From Ovis canadensis (taxonomy: Eukaryota > Chordata > Mammalia > Artiodactyla > Bovidae): DNA of 64,000 nucleotides. How positions within the stretch are numbered: position 1 is the first letter of the stretch; each line of letters opens with the position of its first letter. Shown here piece after piece: positions 1-11,700 of this stretch. Made by a program: the position numbers and the translations under genes. Below the pieces are notes generated by a model that saw only the letters and a list, made by a program, of their open reading frames with translations, made no database searches and was not told where the DNA came from. The DNA lies in NCBI RefSeq assembly GCF_042477335.2, contig NC_091263.1, positions 65,838,501 through 65,902,500 of the forward strand, given 5' to 3'.

Positions 1-31
1 GGTCCCTGACCTGCTGGTCTCCCTCCCACAG

Positions 32-532
32 GTGTACCAGGCGGGCAGTGGGCAGCTCATGTTCATGAACAAGTACCACGGACGGAAGCTGTCCGTCCAG
101 GGCTTCAAGGAGGCACTTTTCCAGTTTTTCCACAATGGCCGGTACCTGCGCCGGGAGCTCCTGGGCCCGGTGCTCAGGAAGCTGACTGAACTCAAGGGCG
201 TGCTGGAGCGACAGGAATCCTACCGCTTCTACTCAAGCTCCCTGCTGATCATCTATGACGGCAAGGAGCGGCCTGAAGTGGCCCTGGACTCGGACGCGGA
301 GGACTTGGAGGACCTGTCAGAGGAGTCTGCTGACGAGTCGGCCGGCGCCTATGCCTACAAGCCCATCGGCACCAGCTCGGTGGACGTGCGCATGATTGAT
401 TTCGCACACACCACGTGCAGGCTGTATGGTGAGGACAGTGTGGTCCACGAAGGCCAGGATGCTGGCTATATCTTTGGGCTCCAGAGCCTGATAGACATTG
501 TCACAGAGATAAGTGAGGAGAGCGGGGAGTGA
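32..532 (+). CDS. IP6K2: Inositol hexakisphosphate kinase 2, last coding exon (partial gene)
   Basis: This is the 3'-terminal coding exon. It opens right after a polypyrimidine-AG acceptor ending at base 31, so the first codon (GTG) is an internal Val and not a start, and it stops at TGA 530-532 after 166 residues. The enzyme phosphorylates InsP6 to the pyrophosphate 5-InsP7, in nucleus and cytoplasm. Visible features of the inositol-polyphosphate kinase fold are the S-S-S-L-L segment (about residues 69-73 of this exon), followed by I-I-Y-D-G, and the I-D-F-A-H-T-T metal-binding motif (about 121-127). Between them lies a very acidic Ser/Glu/Asp stretch (about 87-103) like the reported CK2-phosphorylated, PEST-like region of human IP6K2. 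The C-terminus ends in E-E-S-G-E, as in human IP6K2. Upstream exons lie outside the window. IP6K1 and IP6K3 are the alternatives, but this acidic insert and C-terminus fit IP6K2. Confidence 0.97.
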   Translation: MYQAGSGQLMFMNKYHGRKLSVQGFKEALFQFFHNGRYLRRELLGPVLRKLTELKGVLERQESYRFYSSSLLIIYDGKERPEVALDSDAEDLEDLSEESADESAGAYAYKPIGTSSVDVRMIDFAHTTCRLYGEDSVVHEGQDAGYIFGLQSLIDIVTEISEESGE

Positions 533-800
533 GCTCTGGCTGCGCCAGCACCTGAGAGACTCTGTGTGTCCCGGGCACAGCTGTGCTGCGTCGGGGAGGC
601 GGCCAGTATGGCCAGGCGGTGGCCCTGCAGCCTGGAGCTGATGCGCAGAGGCCTCTGTGAGTCCCAGCCTGAGCCAGCCCCAGTCGCGCTCGGAGTCTTT
701 ATTTATTTTAACTATTTCTTCGACATTCCACATTTGATGATGCAGATACCTCTTTCTTCCCTGAGTGTAAATGTTCTAATACAAATCTTTTTGTTAATTG
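533..800 (+). other. IP6K2: IP6K2 3' UTR (approximate end)
   Basis: Sequence after the IP6K2 stop codon. It becomes AT-rich near 700-800 and holds no canonical AATAAA. The best candidate poly(A) signal is the variant AATACA at 778-783, followed by T-rich sequence. The 3' end is inferred; transcript ends would settle it. Confidence 0.55.
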
Positions 801-2390
801 TAACAGTGCTGCTGTCGTTCTTGCCAGGGATAGGGGGCTGGCAGCCAGCCCCCCTCCCAACCCTCGGAAATGTCACACATGCCACGACCTCCACCCTGGT
901 CCAGCAGTGTCCTCCTTGCCACTGCCCCCACCCCATGGGCCCTGAAGTCACCATAGTCTCTTGGCTAAGTCCTCAGTCCACTAACCAAGCACCCACAGGC
1001 ATAACCTTAAATGGGTCCATCCCAGCACCCTTATGCAGAGAATTGCGCTTGACTCTTGACACAGGTCTTTCCCTGCCCTCAACATAGATTCAGTCAGAGT
1101 TGGACAGCAGGTGTGCCTAACCTTGGGTCCAGCTCCTCTGCCACTGGCAGCAGCTAATTGGCCGGACCTTGTGATGTCAGGCATCCTGGAGCCAATCTTG
1201 GGACCTTAAGTGGCCACCAGTCTTTCGTCTGTTGGCGGCCGTTGGCTCTGGGGTCAAGGTCCCAGGAGGTCCCAGGAGGTGAGGGGCTTGACGGAGAGTG
1301 GTCCTCTTGGCCACACCATCTGCCAGCACTCCTACCCAGCCCTGGAGCCCACTGCAGCCATGCCAGTGCCATCCTTCATATGGTTCCAGCCGGGCAGCCC
1401 CCAAGAGAGCTGTTTCTGCTCTGTTCTCAGAGGGTTTCAGGGAGAAGTGTGGCACGAGATCTTGAACTGCTGGCACAGGCACGAGGGAGAAGGACCCGGA
1501 ACTAGTGCCAAGAAAGGAGGATCTGGATGTCCAGGTCTAGCAGCCCCACCTCTTGCTTGAACCTCTCAGCACCTTCTCTCCCAGGTCCTGTGCCTATATC
1601 CACTATATCCAAAATCACCCACCTGCATACACTGGCCGGGTTGTGCCTACCTGCTCCCTGGGTCCAGGCTTCCAGAGAAGAATGTGACTGGACCAGCCTC
1701 TGGACGGCGATGGGTGGTCCCCAGGACTCTGGGTTTATTGAAACCCAGGTCCCCTTGGTTTTCCCTGCTGCTTCATAGGACTACAATGACCTCCCCAGGT
1801 CAGGGCTGACTGGAAGGTGGGCCAGACAGGCTCTTAACGCCACATGGTACCCCAATCCTCATCCACCAGCCCTTCTATCTGCTCTCAGAAGGAAGCATCA
1901 GAAATAAAGATAACTGATTTGTAGACCGCAGAAGAGAGTGATGTGGAAGTGACTGATAAGGGTGGGAGCCTGACCTTATGCTGTGAGGAGGGAAGTAGTG
2001 TCCCAGGCAGAAGAATGGATATGCAAGGACCCACGTTAGAGAGGAAGAGAGTAGTCAGTGGCAGAAGAGAAGCGACGGGGACTGAGGATGGGAGGACTAT
2101 GGGCAGCAAAATGGCCTGACCTGGTTTTTGTTTCTGCAGCCCCCTCTCCACTCTTGCTCCCCGTTGCCCACCGCTGGCGCTTAAAGAAGTGAGCTCAGCA
2201 CGCCTCGAGACACAAGAGACCCGGGGTTGCTGTCCTTAATTTAGTAGGTCAGGATCCACTTCCCTGGGGTGGCATAGATGCAAGAGGCTTATCAGCACAG
2301 GACACAGGCTCTGCCTTTGGGCTGCGGGCGAGCTCTCCTTTGTGAAGTAGGGTGGGCCGCAGTACTAGGGCTTGAGCCGGTAAAAGGAGT
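801..2390. other. Intergenic stretch between IP6K2 and NCKIPSD
   Basis: About 1.6 kb with no convincing exon, RNA gene or young transposon. Short open frames occur on both strands but show no recognisable protein. The sequence turns GC-rich from about 2390 as it enters the NCKIPSD promoter. Confidence 0.6.
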
Positions 2391-2705
2391 GGAGGGCCGG
2401 GCGGGAGCAGCTGGGGCTGGGGGCTCTAGGCGGGGTGCCGGGTCAGGGAGTCTGGAGCTTGGAGAAGACAGTCCTCGGAAAGGGCGGTGGACTCTCGAGA
2501 GCCGCGCCCCTCGGGGCCGCCAGGGGGCGCCGCGCTCCCGCGCAGGAGCCGACACTGCCGGGGCGGGACTGCGGCGGGCGGGCGGGCGCGCGCGCGCACG
2601 CGCCGTGTGTCACGGGGCAGGGCGAGCACGGCGAGGAGCTGCCGGCCTGGCGTCCTGGTTCTTCAGCCCCCCGCCGTCTCCCCTGCCCCGGCGCGACTCG
2701 GCCTC
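2390..2705 (+). promoter_or_regulatory. NCKIPSD: NCKIPSD CpG-rich promoter and 5' UTR
   Basis: A CpG-dense stretch leads into the NCKIPSD start codon, with a GCGGGCGGGCGGGCGCGCGC-type run at about 2572-2600. There is no TATA box. The CpG density continues through coding exon 1 to about 2900. The exact start site cannot be read from sequence alone. Confidence 0.6.
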
Positions 2706-5700
2706 ATGTACCGCGCGCTGTACGCGTTCCGCTCGGCGGAGCCCAATGCGCTGGCGTTCGCCGCGGGCGAGACCTTCCTGGTGCTGGAGCGCAGCAGCGC
2801 GCACTGGTGGTTGGCGGCGCGGGCGCGCAGCGGTGAGACCGGCTACGTGCCGCCCGCCTACCTGCGCCGCCTGCAGGTGAGTGTGCCCCTCCCCGGCCCG
2901 GCCTCCGCCGCCCCTAGACTGAGCTCCATCACCGGCCGGTCGGGACCTCCAGCAGATGAGGACTTTGAGAACCTGACCGAGAGACCCCGCGGGGAATGGG
3001 ACCCTGAGAGCCCGCTCCCTCCACAGAGGACCAGGCCCTTAACAGTCAACTCTTGAGGACTCCAGACCTACCTAAAGCCTAACTCTGGGACCGAGGCCCC
3101 AGACCCCACATCTGAATCCCCAGCCGAATACAATTCAAGAGTCAGCCCCGAGATTCCAGTATACCAGATACTGAGCAGTTCCCCAGGTCACGGAAACCCC
3201 TGACTTAATTGGCCCCTCGCCTAGATCACCAGGATCCCAACACTCTTGCCTCCTCTTCCACAGCTTCCACCCCTGAGACCCCCGGCAACCCTGAGCACTT
3301 TCTGTTTCCCCAGCCATCTTCTACGTCTTCACCCTCCCATCCCACCCCCCGCACTTGGACCAGGAAGCCGTGTACACCCCCATCCCCTAAGTGACCCCCC
3401 AAGCCCTGAGACCTCAATATCTTTTATTGTCCTGTACTTATTCAGCCCCTAAGCTCTTCCCAAAACACTTTCGTCAATCTACTTTGAGCCTGGGTTCCCA
3501 GCTCCTGCTGACACTCCCTGGCACTACAAGCCTCAGGCCCTGACTTTTCAGACTTCCTTTCTTGGAAAGTGAGGGAGCCTGAGCCTTCCTTGTCCCCAGC
3601 CTAGGGTGGGAGCTGCTCCCTTAGCAAGGAAGTGGGACTTCCCCACGGCTTCCCCTGGTGTGGCCATGGCTCCCCTGTTTCCTTCCACTGGAGGTACAGC
3701 CCCAGTTCCTGTTTCCCCCAGAATAGACCTGGTGTGGGGGTTGGGCTGCATTGTCTCCAGCTGGTCTATTCTGATCTCAGGGGGAAGGAGGGCCCAGAGC
3801 CTCCAGGCCTGCCCTGTGCCAGACACCCCCGCCCCATCCTAGTCTCTGGCTGAAGGAAGCATCCCAAGCCGGCCCAGTTCAGGACAGAAATAACAGGATA
3901 AATTTGGAGATGTCATCTGTGGCTTTTACCCGAGGGGATGGGCCCGGGGCCCTGGACCCTTGGCCTCGTGGCATCCAGGAGTGCCTGGGTGGGAGCGGAA
4001 GCCTCGGACACCAGGGCTGCTGGGTCTGGAATTGAGCATGTCAGAGCCAGTCTCTCTGGGGCTGGGGGCTTGTTGGAGGCCTCCAGGGAAAGTCCCCCAC
4101 TTTCCCCCAGGGCCTGTGAGGCCCCTCGCCTGCCTTGGCTATTGGGGCTGGGTGTTTGGGGAGGGCAGAGAGGGTACCACCTTCTCTGTCTCTTGGTTTC
4201 TTGCTGCGTGTCTCCCTCCGTCTTGGTCTCCCTGGCTGTCTCTGTGTCATTCTGACTCTCCCCTTGTGTGTGTCCACATCCTCCAACTCTCTCCCCTTCT
4301 CTGTCTCCGAATCTCAATTTCTTTCTGCGCTGTCTCCCTCTGCTTCTCTCTTTTCCTCTCTCTCTCTCTCCCCCTCCCTCTCTCTCTCACCATCTTTCTT
4401 GCTTTCTGTGCATCGTCTGCTGGTCTTGCTCTGTCCCCTTTTCTGTCTGCTATCTCCTGCACTCTGACATGCCCCCTGTTACCTTTGGGGCTCTGCTGAC
4501 CTCTGAGTCCATCTGTCTGTCCCTGTCCGAGAAGCCTCTCCAACCCACTCTGGTGTGATCTTATCTTAGTTCTGAGGCCCCTGTGCCTGATGGACCATGG
4601 GTGCCAAGGGCAAGGGAGGGGTGCGAGTGACTGGTCCCGCAGTTGGCAGCCCCCTACTCCCCCCACCCCATGCCAGCCAGGCTGGGTCAAGGGGACCCCT
4701 GAGCTGCGGTGGATGGCGACACAAACTCTGGGGCAGGGGCCAGGTTCCACGCTTATGTCTGTCTTCTGCCACAAACCCAGAACTGCTGTTCCCCAGCACA
4801 GCTCTGGAGGATTCCTTTCTCACAGCTAGAGGGGATGAGGGCTGGCAACACGGGTCCAAAGAGGAGGTCCCTTTGGCCTGTCCTCAGCTACCAGGGCCTG
4901 CAGAAGGCTCTCTGAGGATGGGGCTGTCCTGGAGTGTGGCCTTGGTTTTGTGACGGGTCAGAAAGATCCAGAGGGTTTTGTTCAGAGCTCCAGACCCTAG
5001 AGGCTCCCTGCTTGGCACCTCAGCCTGGGATCTGAGCCAAGCCTGGCGATAGAGTTAGTGTGCACTCCTGGCCTCAAACTAGGGGTCTGTGGGCTGTGTG
5101 TTTGCTTCAGAGCCCAGACTTTCAGAGATGACTTAGCCGAGAGCCTCACCATAGGTAAAATCGCGAGCGGGGGCCTGATATATAAAGCAGCAGCCTGTGC
5201 CCCTCCCTGTGGCCCAGCTTCCCAAGTGACGCAGTTTGAGAGCCCCGATTGATATCTAGTTCATCTTGCTGTGTTGGTCTCTAGTATTCCAGGCTTTGAG
5301 AGCAGCTGTGGCCCTCTGCCTGCGCCAGGCTCCCTCCAGGGCTGGCTCTGGCCTCCGTGCCCTCACCTGGCCCCCAGGGCTAAGAGCCCACTCCTGCCCC
5401 CCTCACAGGGCCTGGAGCAGGATGTCCTCCAAGCCATTGACCGGGCCATTGAGGCCGTGCACAATGCGGCCGTGCGGGACGGTGGCAAATACAGCCTGGA
5501 GCAGCGCGGGGTCCTCCAGTGAGTGTGTTGGGGGCCTCCCAGTGGGCCCGGGGGATGGGTCCTTCCCAGACTCTAGAGGGCAGGGTTGGCAGTGCAGAGG
5601 TGGGTGGGGCATGAGGGTGGTGGGAGGTGGGGGGCCTGGGCGAGGGTGGGCAGTGTCCCTCAGGGGGCACGGGCAGACTTGGGGAGCTGTAAGGTGACTC

Positions 5701-8700
5701 CCCCTGTAAGCTCCCTGCCCCTGCCTCAGGAAGCTGATCCACCACCGGAAAGAGACCCTGTCCCGCAGAGGCCCCTCCACCCCCAGCCCTGCAGCTATGA
5801 CCCCGTCCACCAGTGACCACCATCTGGACGCCGCCGCCACCAGGCAGCCCAATGGCACGTGTCGAGCTGGGTTCGAGCGGCAGCACAGCCTGCCCAGTTC
5901 TGAGTATCTTGGGGCGGAAGGAGGCCTCTACCAGGTACATGGTGAGAGCTGCCTGGGCAAGGGAAGTGGCGGGGGGCTTAAGGCTTTGTCCGGAGGCTCC
6001 CAATGTCCACCCCAGTCAGGGATGCCACCTGGAGCCTTGGTCCTGCCCCTGCCGAGCTCAGGCTGTACCCAAGATGGCAGTCTGTGCCCTCAGATCCCAT
6101 TTGTATCCTCCCAGATCCCACCACAGCCTCGCCGAGCAGCGCCCACCACGCCACCCCCACCCGTGAAGCGCCGAGACCGCGACGCCCTGATCGTTTCGGG
6201 GAGTGGTGAGAAGGCGGGGATGGGGAGCTGAGGGCACCCTTAGAACAGCTGCTGTGCCTATGTCAGAACACTGGGGGCTCCAGGCTTGGGGGTGAAGACA
6301 GGGCAGGGGTTGGATGGCTGGGGGCTCTGGGCTTGGGGGGATAGGGGTCCCCAGGGGGCTGCCCCAGCACAGCATCTCCTCTCTGCTCATAGGCGGCCGC
6401 AACACCACGCCCTCTGGGGGCAGTTCTGTGTCCAGCGGCGGCTCCATCAGCAGCACCTCCCTTGACACACTGTACACCGGCTCCAGCTTATCCGAGCCGG
6501 GCCCCAGCTGCTCACCCACGCCCCCACCTGTGCCCCGCCGAGGCATGCTTACCGCTGTGTCCCAAGCTCAGCCCCCTCCCTGCAAGGTGCCAAACCCGGA
6601 GCCCCCTACAGAGGAGGAGGCAGTGGCGGCAGTGGTGGAGACAGCCCCAGCCCCGGTCCCTGATGAGCTGGAGGCCCTGAGGGCACTGAACCTGGGGGCC
6701 ACAGAGGAGAAGGCGGTGGCTGAGCCTGCCGTGCCCAGGACCATCGGGGCAGAGCTGATGGAGCTCGTGCGGAGGAACACTGGCCTGAGCCACGAGCTCT
6801 GCCGCGTGGCCATTGGCGTCGTGGTGGGCCACATCCAGGCCTCTGTGCCGGCCAGCTCACCTGTCATGGAGCAGGTCCTCCTCTCGCTGGTGGAGGGCAA
6901 GGTGAGGGGCCAGGGCCGGGGCCAGGGGCCGCCCCGCCACCCCTGCCCCTTCCCCGCCCACACATGTATCCAGCCTTTACCTGACAGGTATTTGTTGAGC
7001 TCGAGCTCTTGGCTTCCTTGTGCTGGGTGTTGGGGACTTTTGGGGACAATCCGTGAAGGAGAAAGGGAGGAAGAATACTGCAGGCAGAGGCTCAGCCTGG
7101 ATGAGGGCCATAAGGCAGCACCTCGTGCTCAGCTCACAGAAGAGATTGGAACGAGGCCAGCATGGCTGGAACGCCGCAAAGGGGAGAGGGAGGGAGCAAG
7201 AGGTGTGGTTGGAAGTGAGACTAGGGCAGGGGACAGAGGAGACAGTGGGGAAGACTTGGAGGCAGTGGAATTCCTTGGAGAGGGAGTGCAGAACAGGGCT
7301 GGTGCCCCTGGGGGCCTCGATGTTGGATGGGGCCGTGGGAAGTTGATGGGGAGCAGCGGGGAGGAGGGGGGGGACCGGGGGCTGGTCCACTCACTGGTCC
7401 TGGGAGGACGCTGGCTCCAGGCAGCCCTTGTAGGTGAGGCCCCAGGCCCCTGGTCTGACACAGGCCAGGAGCGCACACCTGGATCTCAGGGTCTGGGTTG
7501 AGCCCCAGGCCTTGCGGGCCTCCTGGAGATGTTGCTGGGTAGGTGTGCTGAGCCCCGCCTCACCCTCTGCCCACAGGACCTGAGCACCGCCCTGCCCTCA
7601 GGGCAGGTCTGCCATGACCAGCAGCGGCTGGAGGTGATCTTTGCAGACCTGGCCCGGCGGAAGGACGATGCCCAGCAGCGCAGCTGGGCCCTGTATGAGG
7701 ACGAGGGCGTCATCCGCTGCTACCTGGAGGAGCTGCTGCACATTCTGGTGTGGGCTGTGGGCCCCCAGGTGTCCCCACCCCTCCCCCGTGCTCGGGAGTC
7801 TCCCCTACTGGTCCTCGGCATGCTCATGGGTGGCCACGCACTCTGACCGACTCCCTCACATCTCCTCCCCGCTGCAGACGGATGCAGACCCTGAAGTTTG
7901 CAAGAAAATGTGCAAGCGGAACGAGTTCGAGTCTGTCTTGGCCTTGGTGGCCTACTACCAAATGGTGTGTGTGTGGGAGCAAGGGGAGGAGGGGGGGACA
8001 CGGAGGGACCCGGGCAGAAGTGGGGCATCTGGCCACTGAGCGCACACGGGGTCCCCTGCCAGGAGCACCGGGTGTCGCTGCGGCTGCTGCTCCTCAAGTG
8101 CTTCGGCGCCATGTGCAGCCTGGACGCGGCCATCATCTCCACGCTTGTGTCATCTGTGCTGCCCGTGGAGCTGGCACGGGACATGCAGACAGACACGCAG
8201 GGTAAGCGAGCGAGGGCCAGCTCCCTGCCCCCTGGAGGGGGTTCCCGCCACCTTCAGGGGCTCTGACCACCTGCTCTGCGCCCCTGCAGACCACCAGAAG
8301 CTCTGTTACTCTGCCCTCATCCTGGCCATGGTCTTCTCCATGGGCGAGGCAGTGCCCTACGCACACTATGGTAAGAAGGCAGGTCGCGGCCCAGCTGACT
8401 GCAGGGAGCCCACAGCCTGAGGGCTGGGGACCCACTGACCAGGGTCTCATAGAGCATCCCCAGGGCTCACGGGAACCCAAGGAGGCTGGGCGGGGTGGGT
8501 GGTGGGTCTAGGCTGCAGACCTCGGTGTGCCCCTCTCCTAGAGCACCTGGGCACACCCTTTGCCCAGTTTCTGCTGAGCATCGTTGAGGATGGGCTGCCC
8601 TTGGACACCACGGAGCAGCTGCCGGATCTGTGCGTGAATCTACTACTGGCTCTCAACCTGCACCTGCCAGGTGAGGGCGGGGCCTGCCTGGGGTGGCTGC

Positions 8701-11700
8701 CTCGCGCTGCGAGGGTGGACCCTCGCAGGCTCAGCGCCAGTGCCCTCGTGCACACCCGTGTCCTTCCTCAGCCCCGGACCAGAACGTCATCATGGCCGCC
8801 CTGAGCAAACATGCCAACGTCAAGATCTTCTCCGAGAAGCTGCTGTTGCTCCTGAACAGAGGGGGTGAGCGCCCAGGAATCTGCACAGGGCCACTTGGGT
8901 GTCCTGTGACTCCTCCCCACCCCGCCCCCCTGACGCCTGTTGGCCCTCCCCAGAAGACCGCCCTGAGCCCTCTTCCCCACCTTCTAGATGACCCCGTGCG
9001 CATCTTCAAGCACGAGCCGCAGCCGCCACACTCCATCCTCAAGTTCCTGCAGGACGTGTTCGCCAGCCCCGCCACAGCTGCCATCTTCTACCACACGGAC
9101 ATGATGGCGCTCATCGACATCACTGTGCGACACATCGCGGACCTGTCGCCCGGAGACAAGGTGCCTGGACGTGGCCGCAGTGGGGTGGGAGCTGCCACAC
9201 CCCGGGGGAGGGGGCACCTGAGTCTAGGGTGAGGGGCACTGCTGGAGCCCGGTAAGTAGGGGAGGCCGCTCAGCCAAGACAGGTGTGCCAAGACCCAAGG
9301 GAGCCCACCGTGTGGTGGTCAGGGGATGCGCTGTCCGGAGACAGGAGGAGTGGCGGGAGGTGAGAAGAGCAAGTGGAGTTTACACGAAGCCTTGGGGGCC
9401 GTGGCAGGAGGTGGTCACCTTGTAGGGGAAGTGATCTGACTACCATCCTGAATGAAACAGAGGCTGTGGGATCACAGCAGAAGTGGGAGGCCTGTGCGGA
9501 AGCGGCCACCGCCCTCCAGGTGGCACACGTGGAGTGGGAGAGGAGGTCAGGCCTGGGTGTGTTGGAGGTGGGTTGGCAGGACTCGCTGCTCAATTGGTCT
9601 GGATCAGCCCGGTGGAGGAAGTGCTGATCCCTCTTGGTGGGGAAGACCTTTTGAATAGAGTTGTTTTGATGCATTGAGATTGAGAAGGTATCTGCTGGAC
9701 ATCCAGGTACAGAGGACATCAGCGAGGTACTGGGGTGTGAGTGGGATGGGAGAGAGACACTTGGGAGTGTGCTGCGCATACGTGTGCTGGGAAGCCTGTG
9801 ACAGTGTGGTCACCTTGGGTGTGGGATGCATGGGTCAGAGGGAAGCTTAGGTTTCAGTCGGGGCACACAGGAGGTACTCAGGAGGAAAAAACAGGAGAGC
9901 AGGAGCCCAAACACTTGTGTGTGAAAGAGGAGGGGATGAGCCGTTGCCACAGGTAGGAGCCTGAGTGAGATGAGGCCTGAGGAGGAGACATAGAATTTGC
10001 CACACGCAGGTCAGGTGTGACTGGCCAGCAGTGTCAGTGGAGTGGAGGGGAGAGAGTCCAAGTGGGAAGTTGAAGGGAAGATTTGGCGTTGGAGGGGAGT
10101 GGAAAGAGAGGGAAGCTGGGAGCACTGAATGGCAACAACCCTCGTGTGTTTTTATGTGAACTTGAACTTGTGACTCAGTCCTGTCCAACTTTTTGCGACC
10201 CCATGGACTATAGCACATCAGGCATCCCTGTCCTTCACTATCTCTCAGAGCTTGCTCAGACTCATGTCCATTGAGTCGGTGATGCCATCCAGCCATCTCA
10301 TCCTGTCACCCGCTTCCCCTCCTGCCTTCAGTCTTTTCCAATATCAAGATCTTTTCCAGTGAGTCAGCTCTTTGCATCAGGTGGCCAAAGTATTGGAGCT
10401 TCTGCTTCATCATTAGTCCTTCCAATCAATATTCAGGGTTGATTTCCTTTAGGATTGACTGCTTTGATCTCGTTGCTGTCCAAGGGACTCTCAAGAGTCT
10501 TCTCCAGCACCACAGTTCAAAAACATCAGTGCTTCAGCACTCAGCCTCCTTTATGGTTTTTCTTTATGGAAAAACCAGAGCTTTGACTCTTTGGACCTTT
10601 GTTGGCAAAGTGATTTCTCTGCTTTTTAACACAGCGTCTAGGTTTGTCACAGCTTTGCTTCCAAAAAGCAAGAGTCTTTTAATTTCATGACTTCCTCAGT
10701 GATGTTGGAGCTCAAGAAAATAAAACTATCACTATTTCCACTTTTTCTCCTTGTATTTGCCATGAAGTGATGAGACCAGAGGCCATGATCCTAGTTTTTT
10801 GACTGTTGAGTTTTAACTCAGGTTTTTGACTCTCCTCTTTCACCCTCATCAAGAGTCTCTTTAGTTCCTCTTCATTTTCTGCCATTAGAGTGATATCACC
10901 TGCATATCTGAGGTTGTTGATATTTCTCCTGGCAGTCTTGATTCCAGCTTGTGATTCATCCAGCCTGGCATTTTGTATGATGTACCCTGCATAGAAGTTA
11001 AATAAACAGGGTGACAATATACAGCCTTGTTGTATTCCTTTCCCAATTTGAAATTAGTCTGTTGTTCCATGTCTGGTTCTAGCTATTGCTTCTTGACTCA
11101 CTCATAGGTTTCTCAAGAGACAGGTCAGGTGGTCTGGTATTCCCATCTCTTTAAGAATTTTCCACAGTTTGTGTGATCCACACAGTCTAAGACTTTAACA
11201 TAGTCAGTGAAGCAGAAGTAGCTGTTTTTTTGGAATTCCCTTGCTTTTTTATGATCCCTCCGATGTTGGCAATTTGATCTCTCATTCCTCCCTTTTCTAA
11301 ACCCAGTTTGTACATCTGGAAGTTCTCAGTTCATGTACTGCTGAAGCCTAGCTTGAAGGATTTTGAGCATAACCTTGCTGGCATGTGAAATGAGTGCAAT
11401 TGTGTGGTAGTCTGAACATTCTTTGGGATTGGAATGAAAACTGACCTTTTCCAGTCCTGTAGCCGCTGCTTAGTTTTCCAAATTTGCTGACACATTGAGT
11501 GTAGCACCTTGCATCACCTTTTAGGATTTTAAATAGCTCAGTTGGAATTCCATCACCTCCACCAGCTTTGTTCATAGTAATGCTTCCTAAGTCTCTCTTG
11601 ACTTCACACTCTAGGATGTCTGGCTCTAGGTGAGTGACCACACCATCATGGCTATCCAGATCATTAAGTTCTTTTTTTGTATAGTTCTGTGTATTCTTGC

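Noticed and set aside
2278-2880. 200-codon + strand frame across the NCKIPSD promoter and exon 1
   Set aside because: It runs in a different frame from the SH3-coding exon and gives a low-complexity Arg/Ala-rich product typical of CpG islands.
5380-6003. 207-codon minus-strand frame opposite NCKIPSD exons 2-3
   Set aside because: GC-driven antisense frame with a Pro-rich, unrecognised product.
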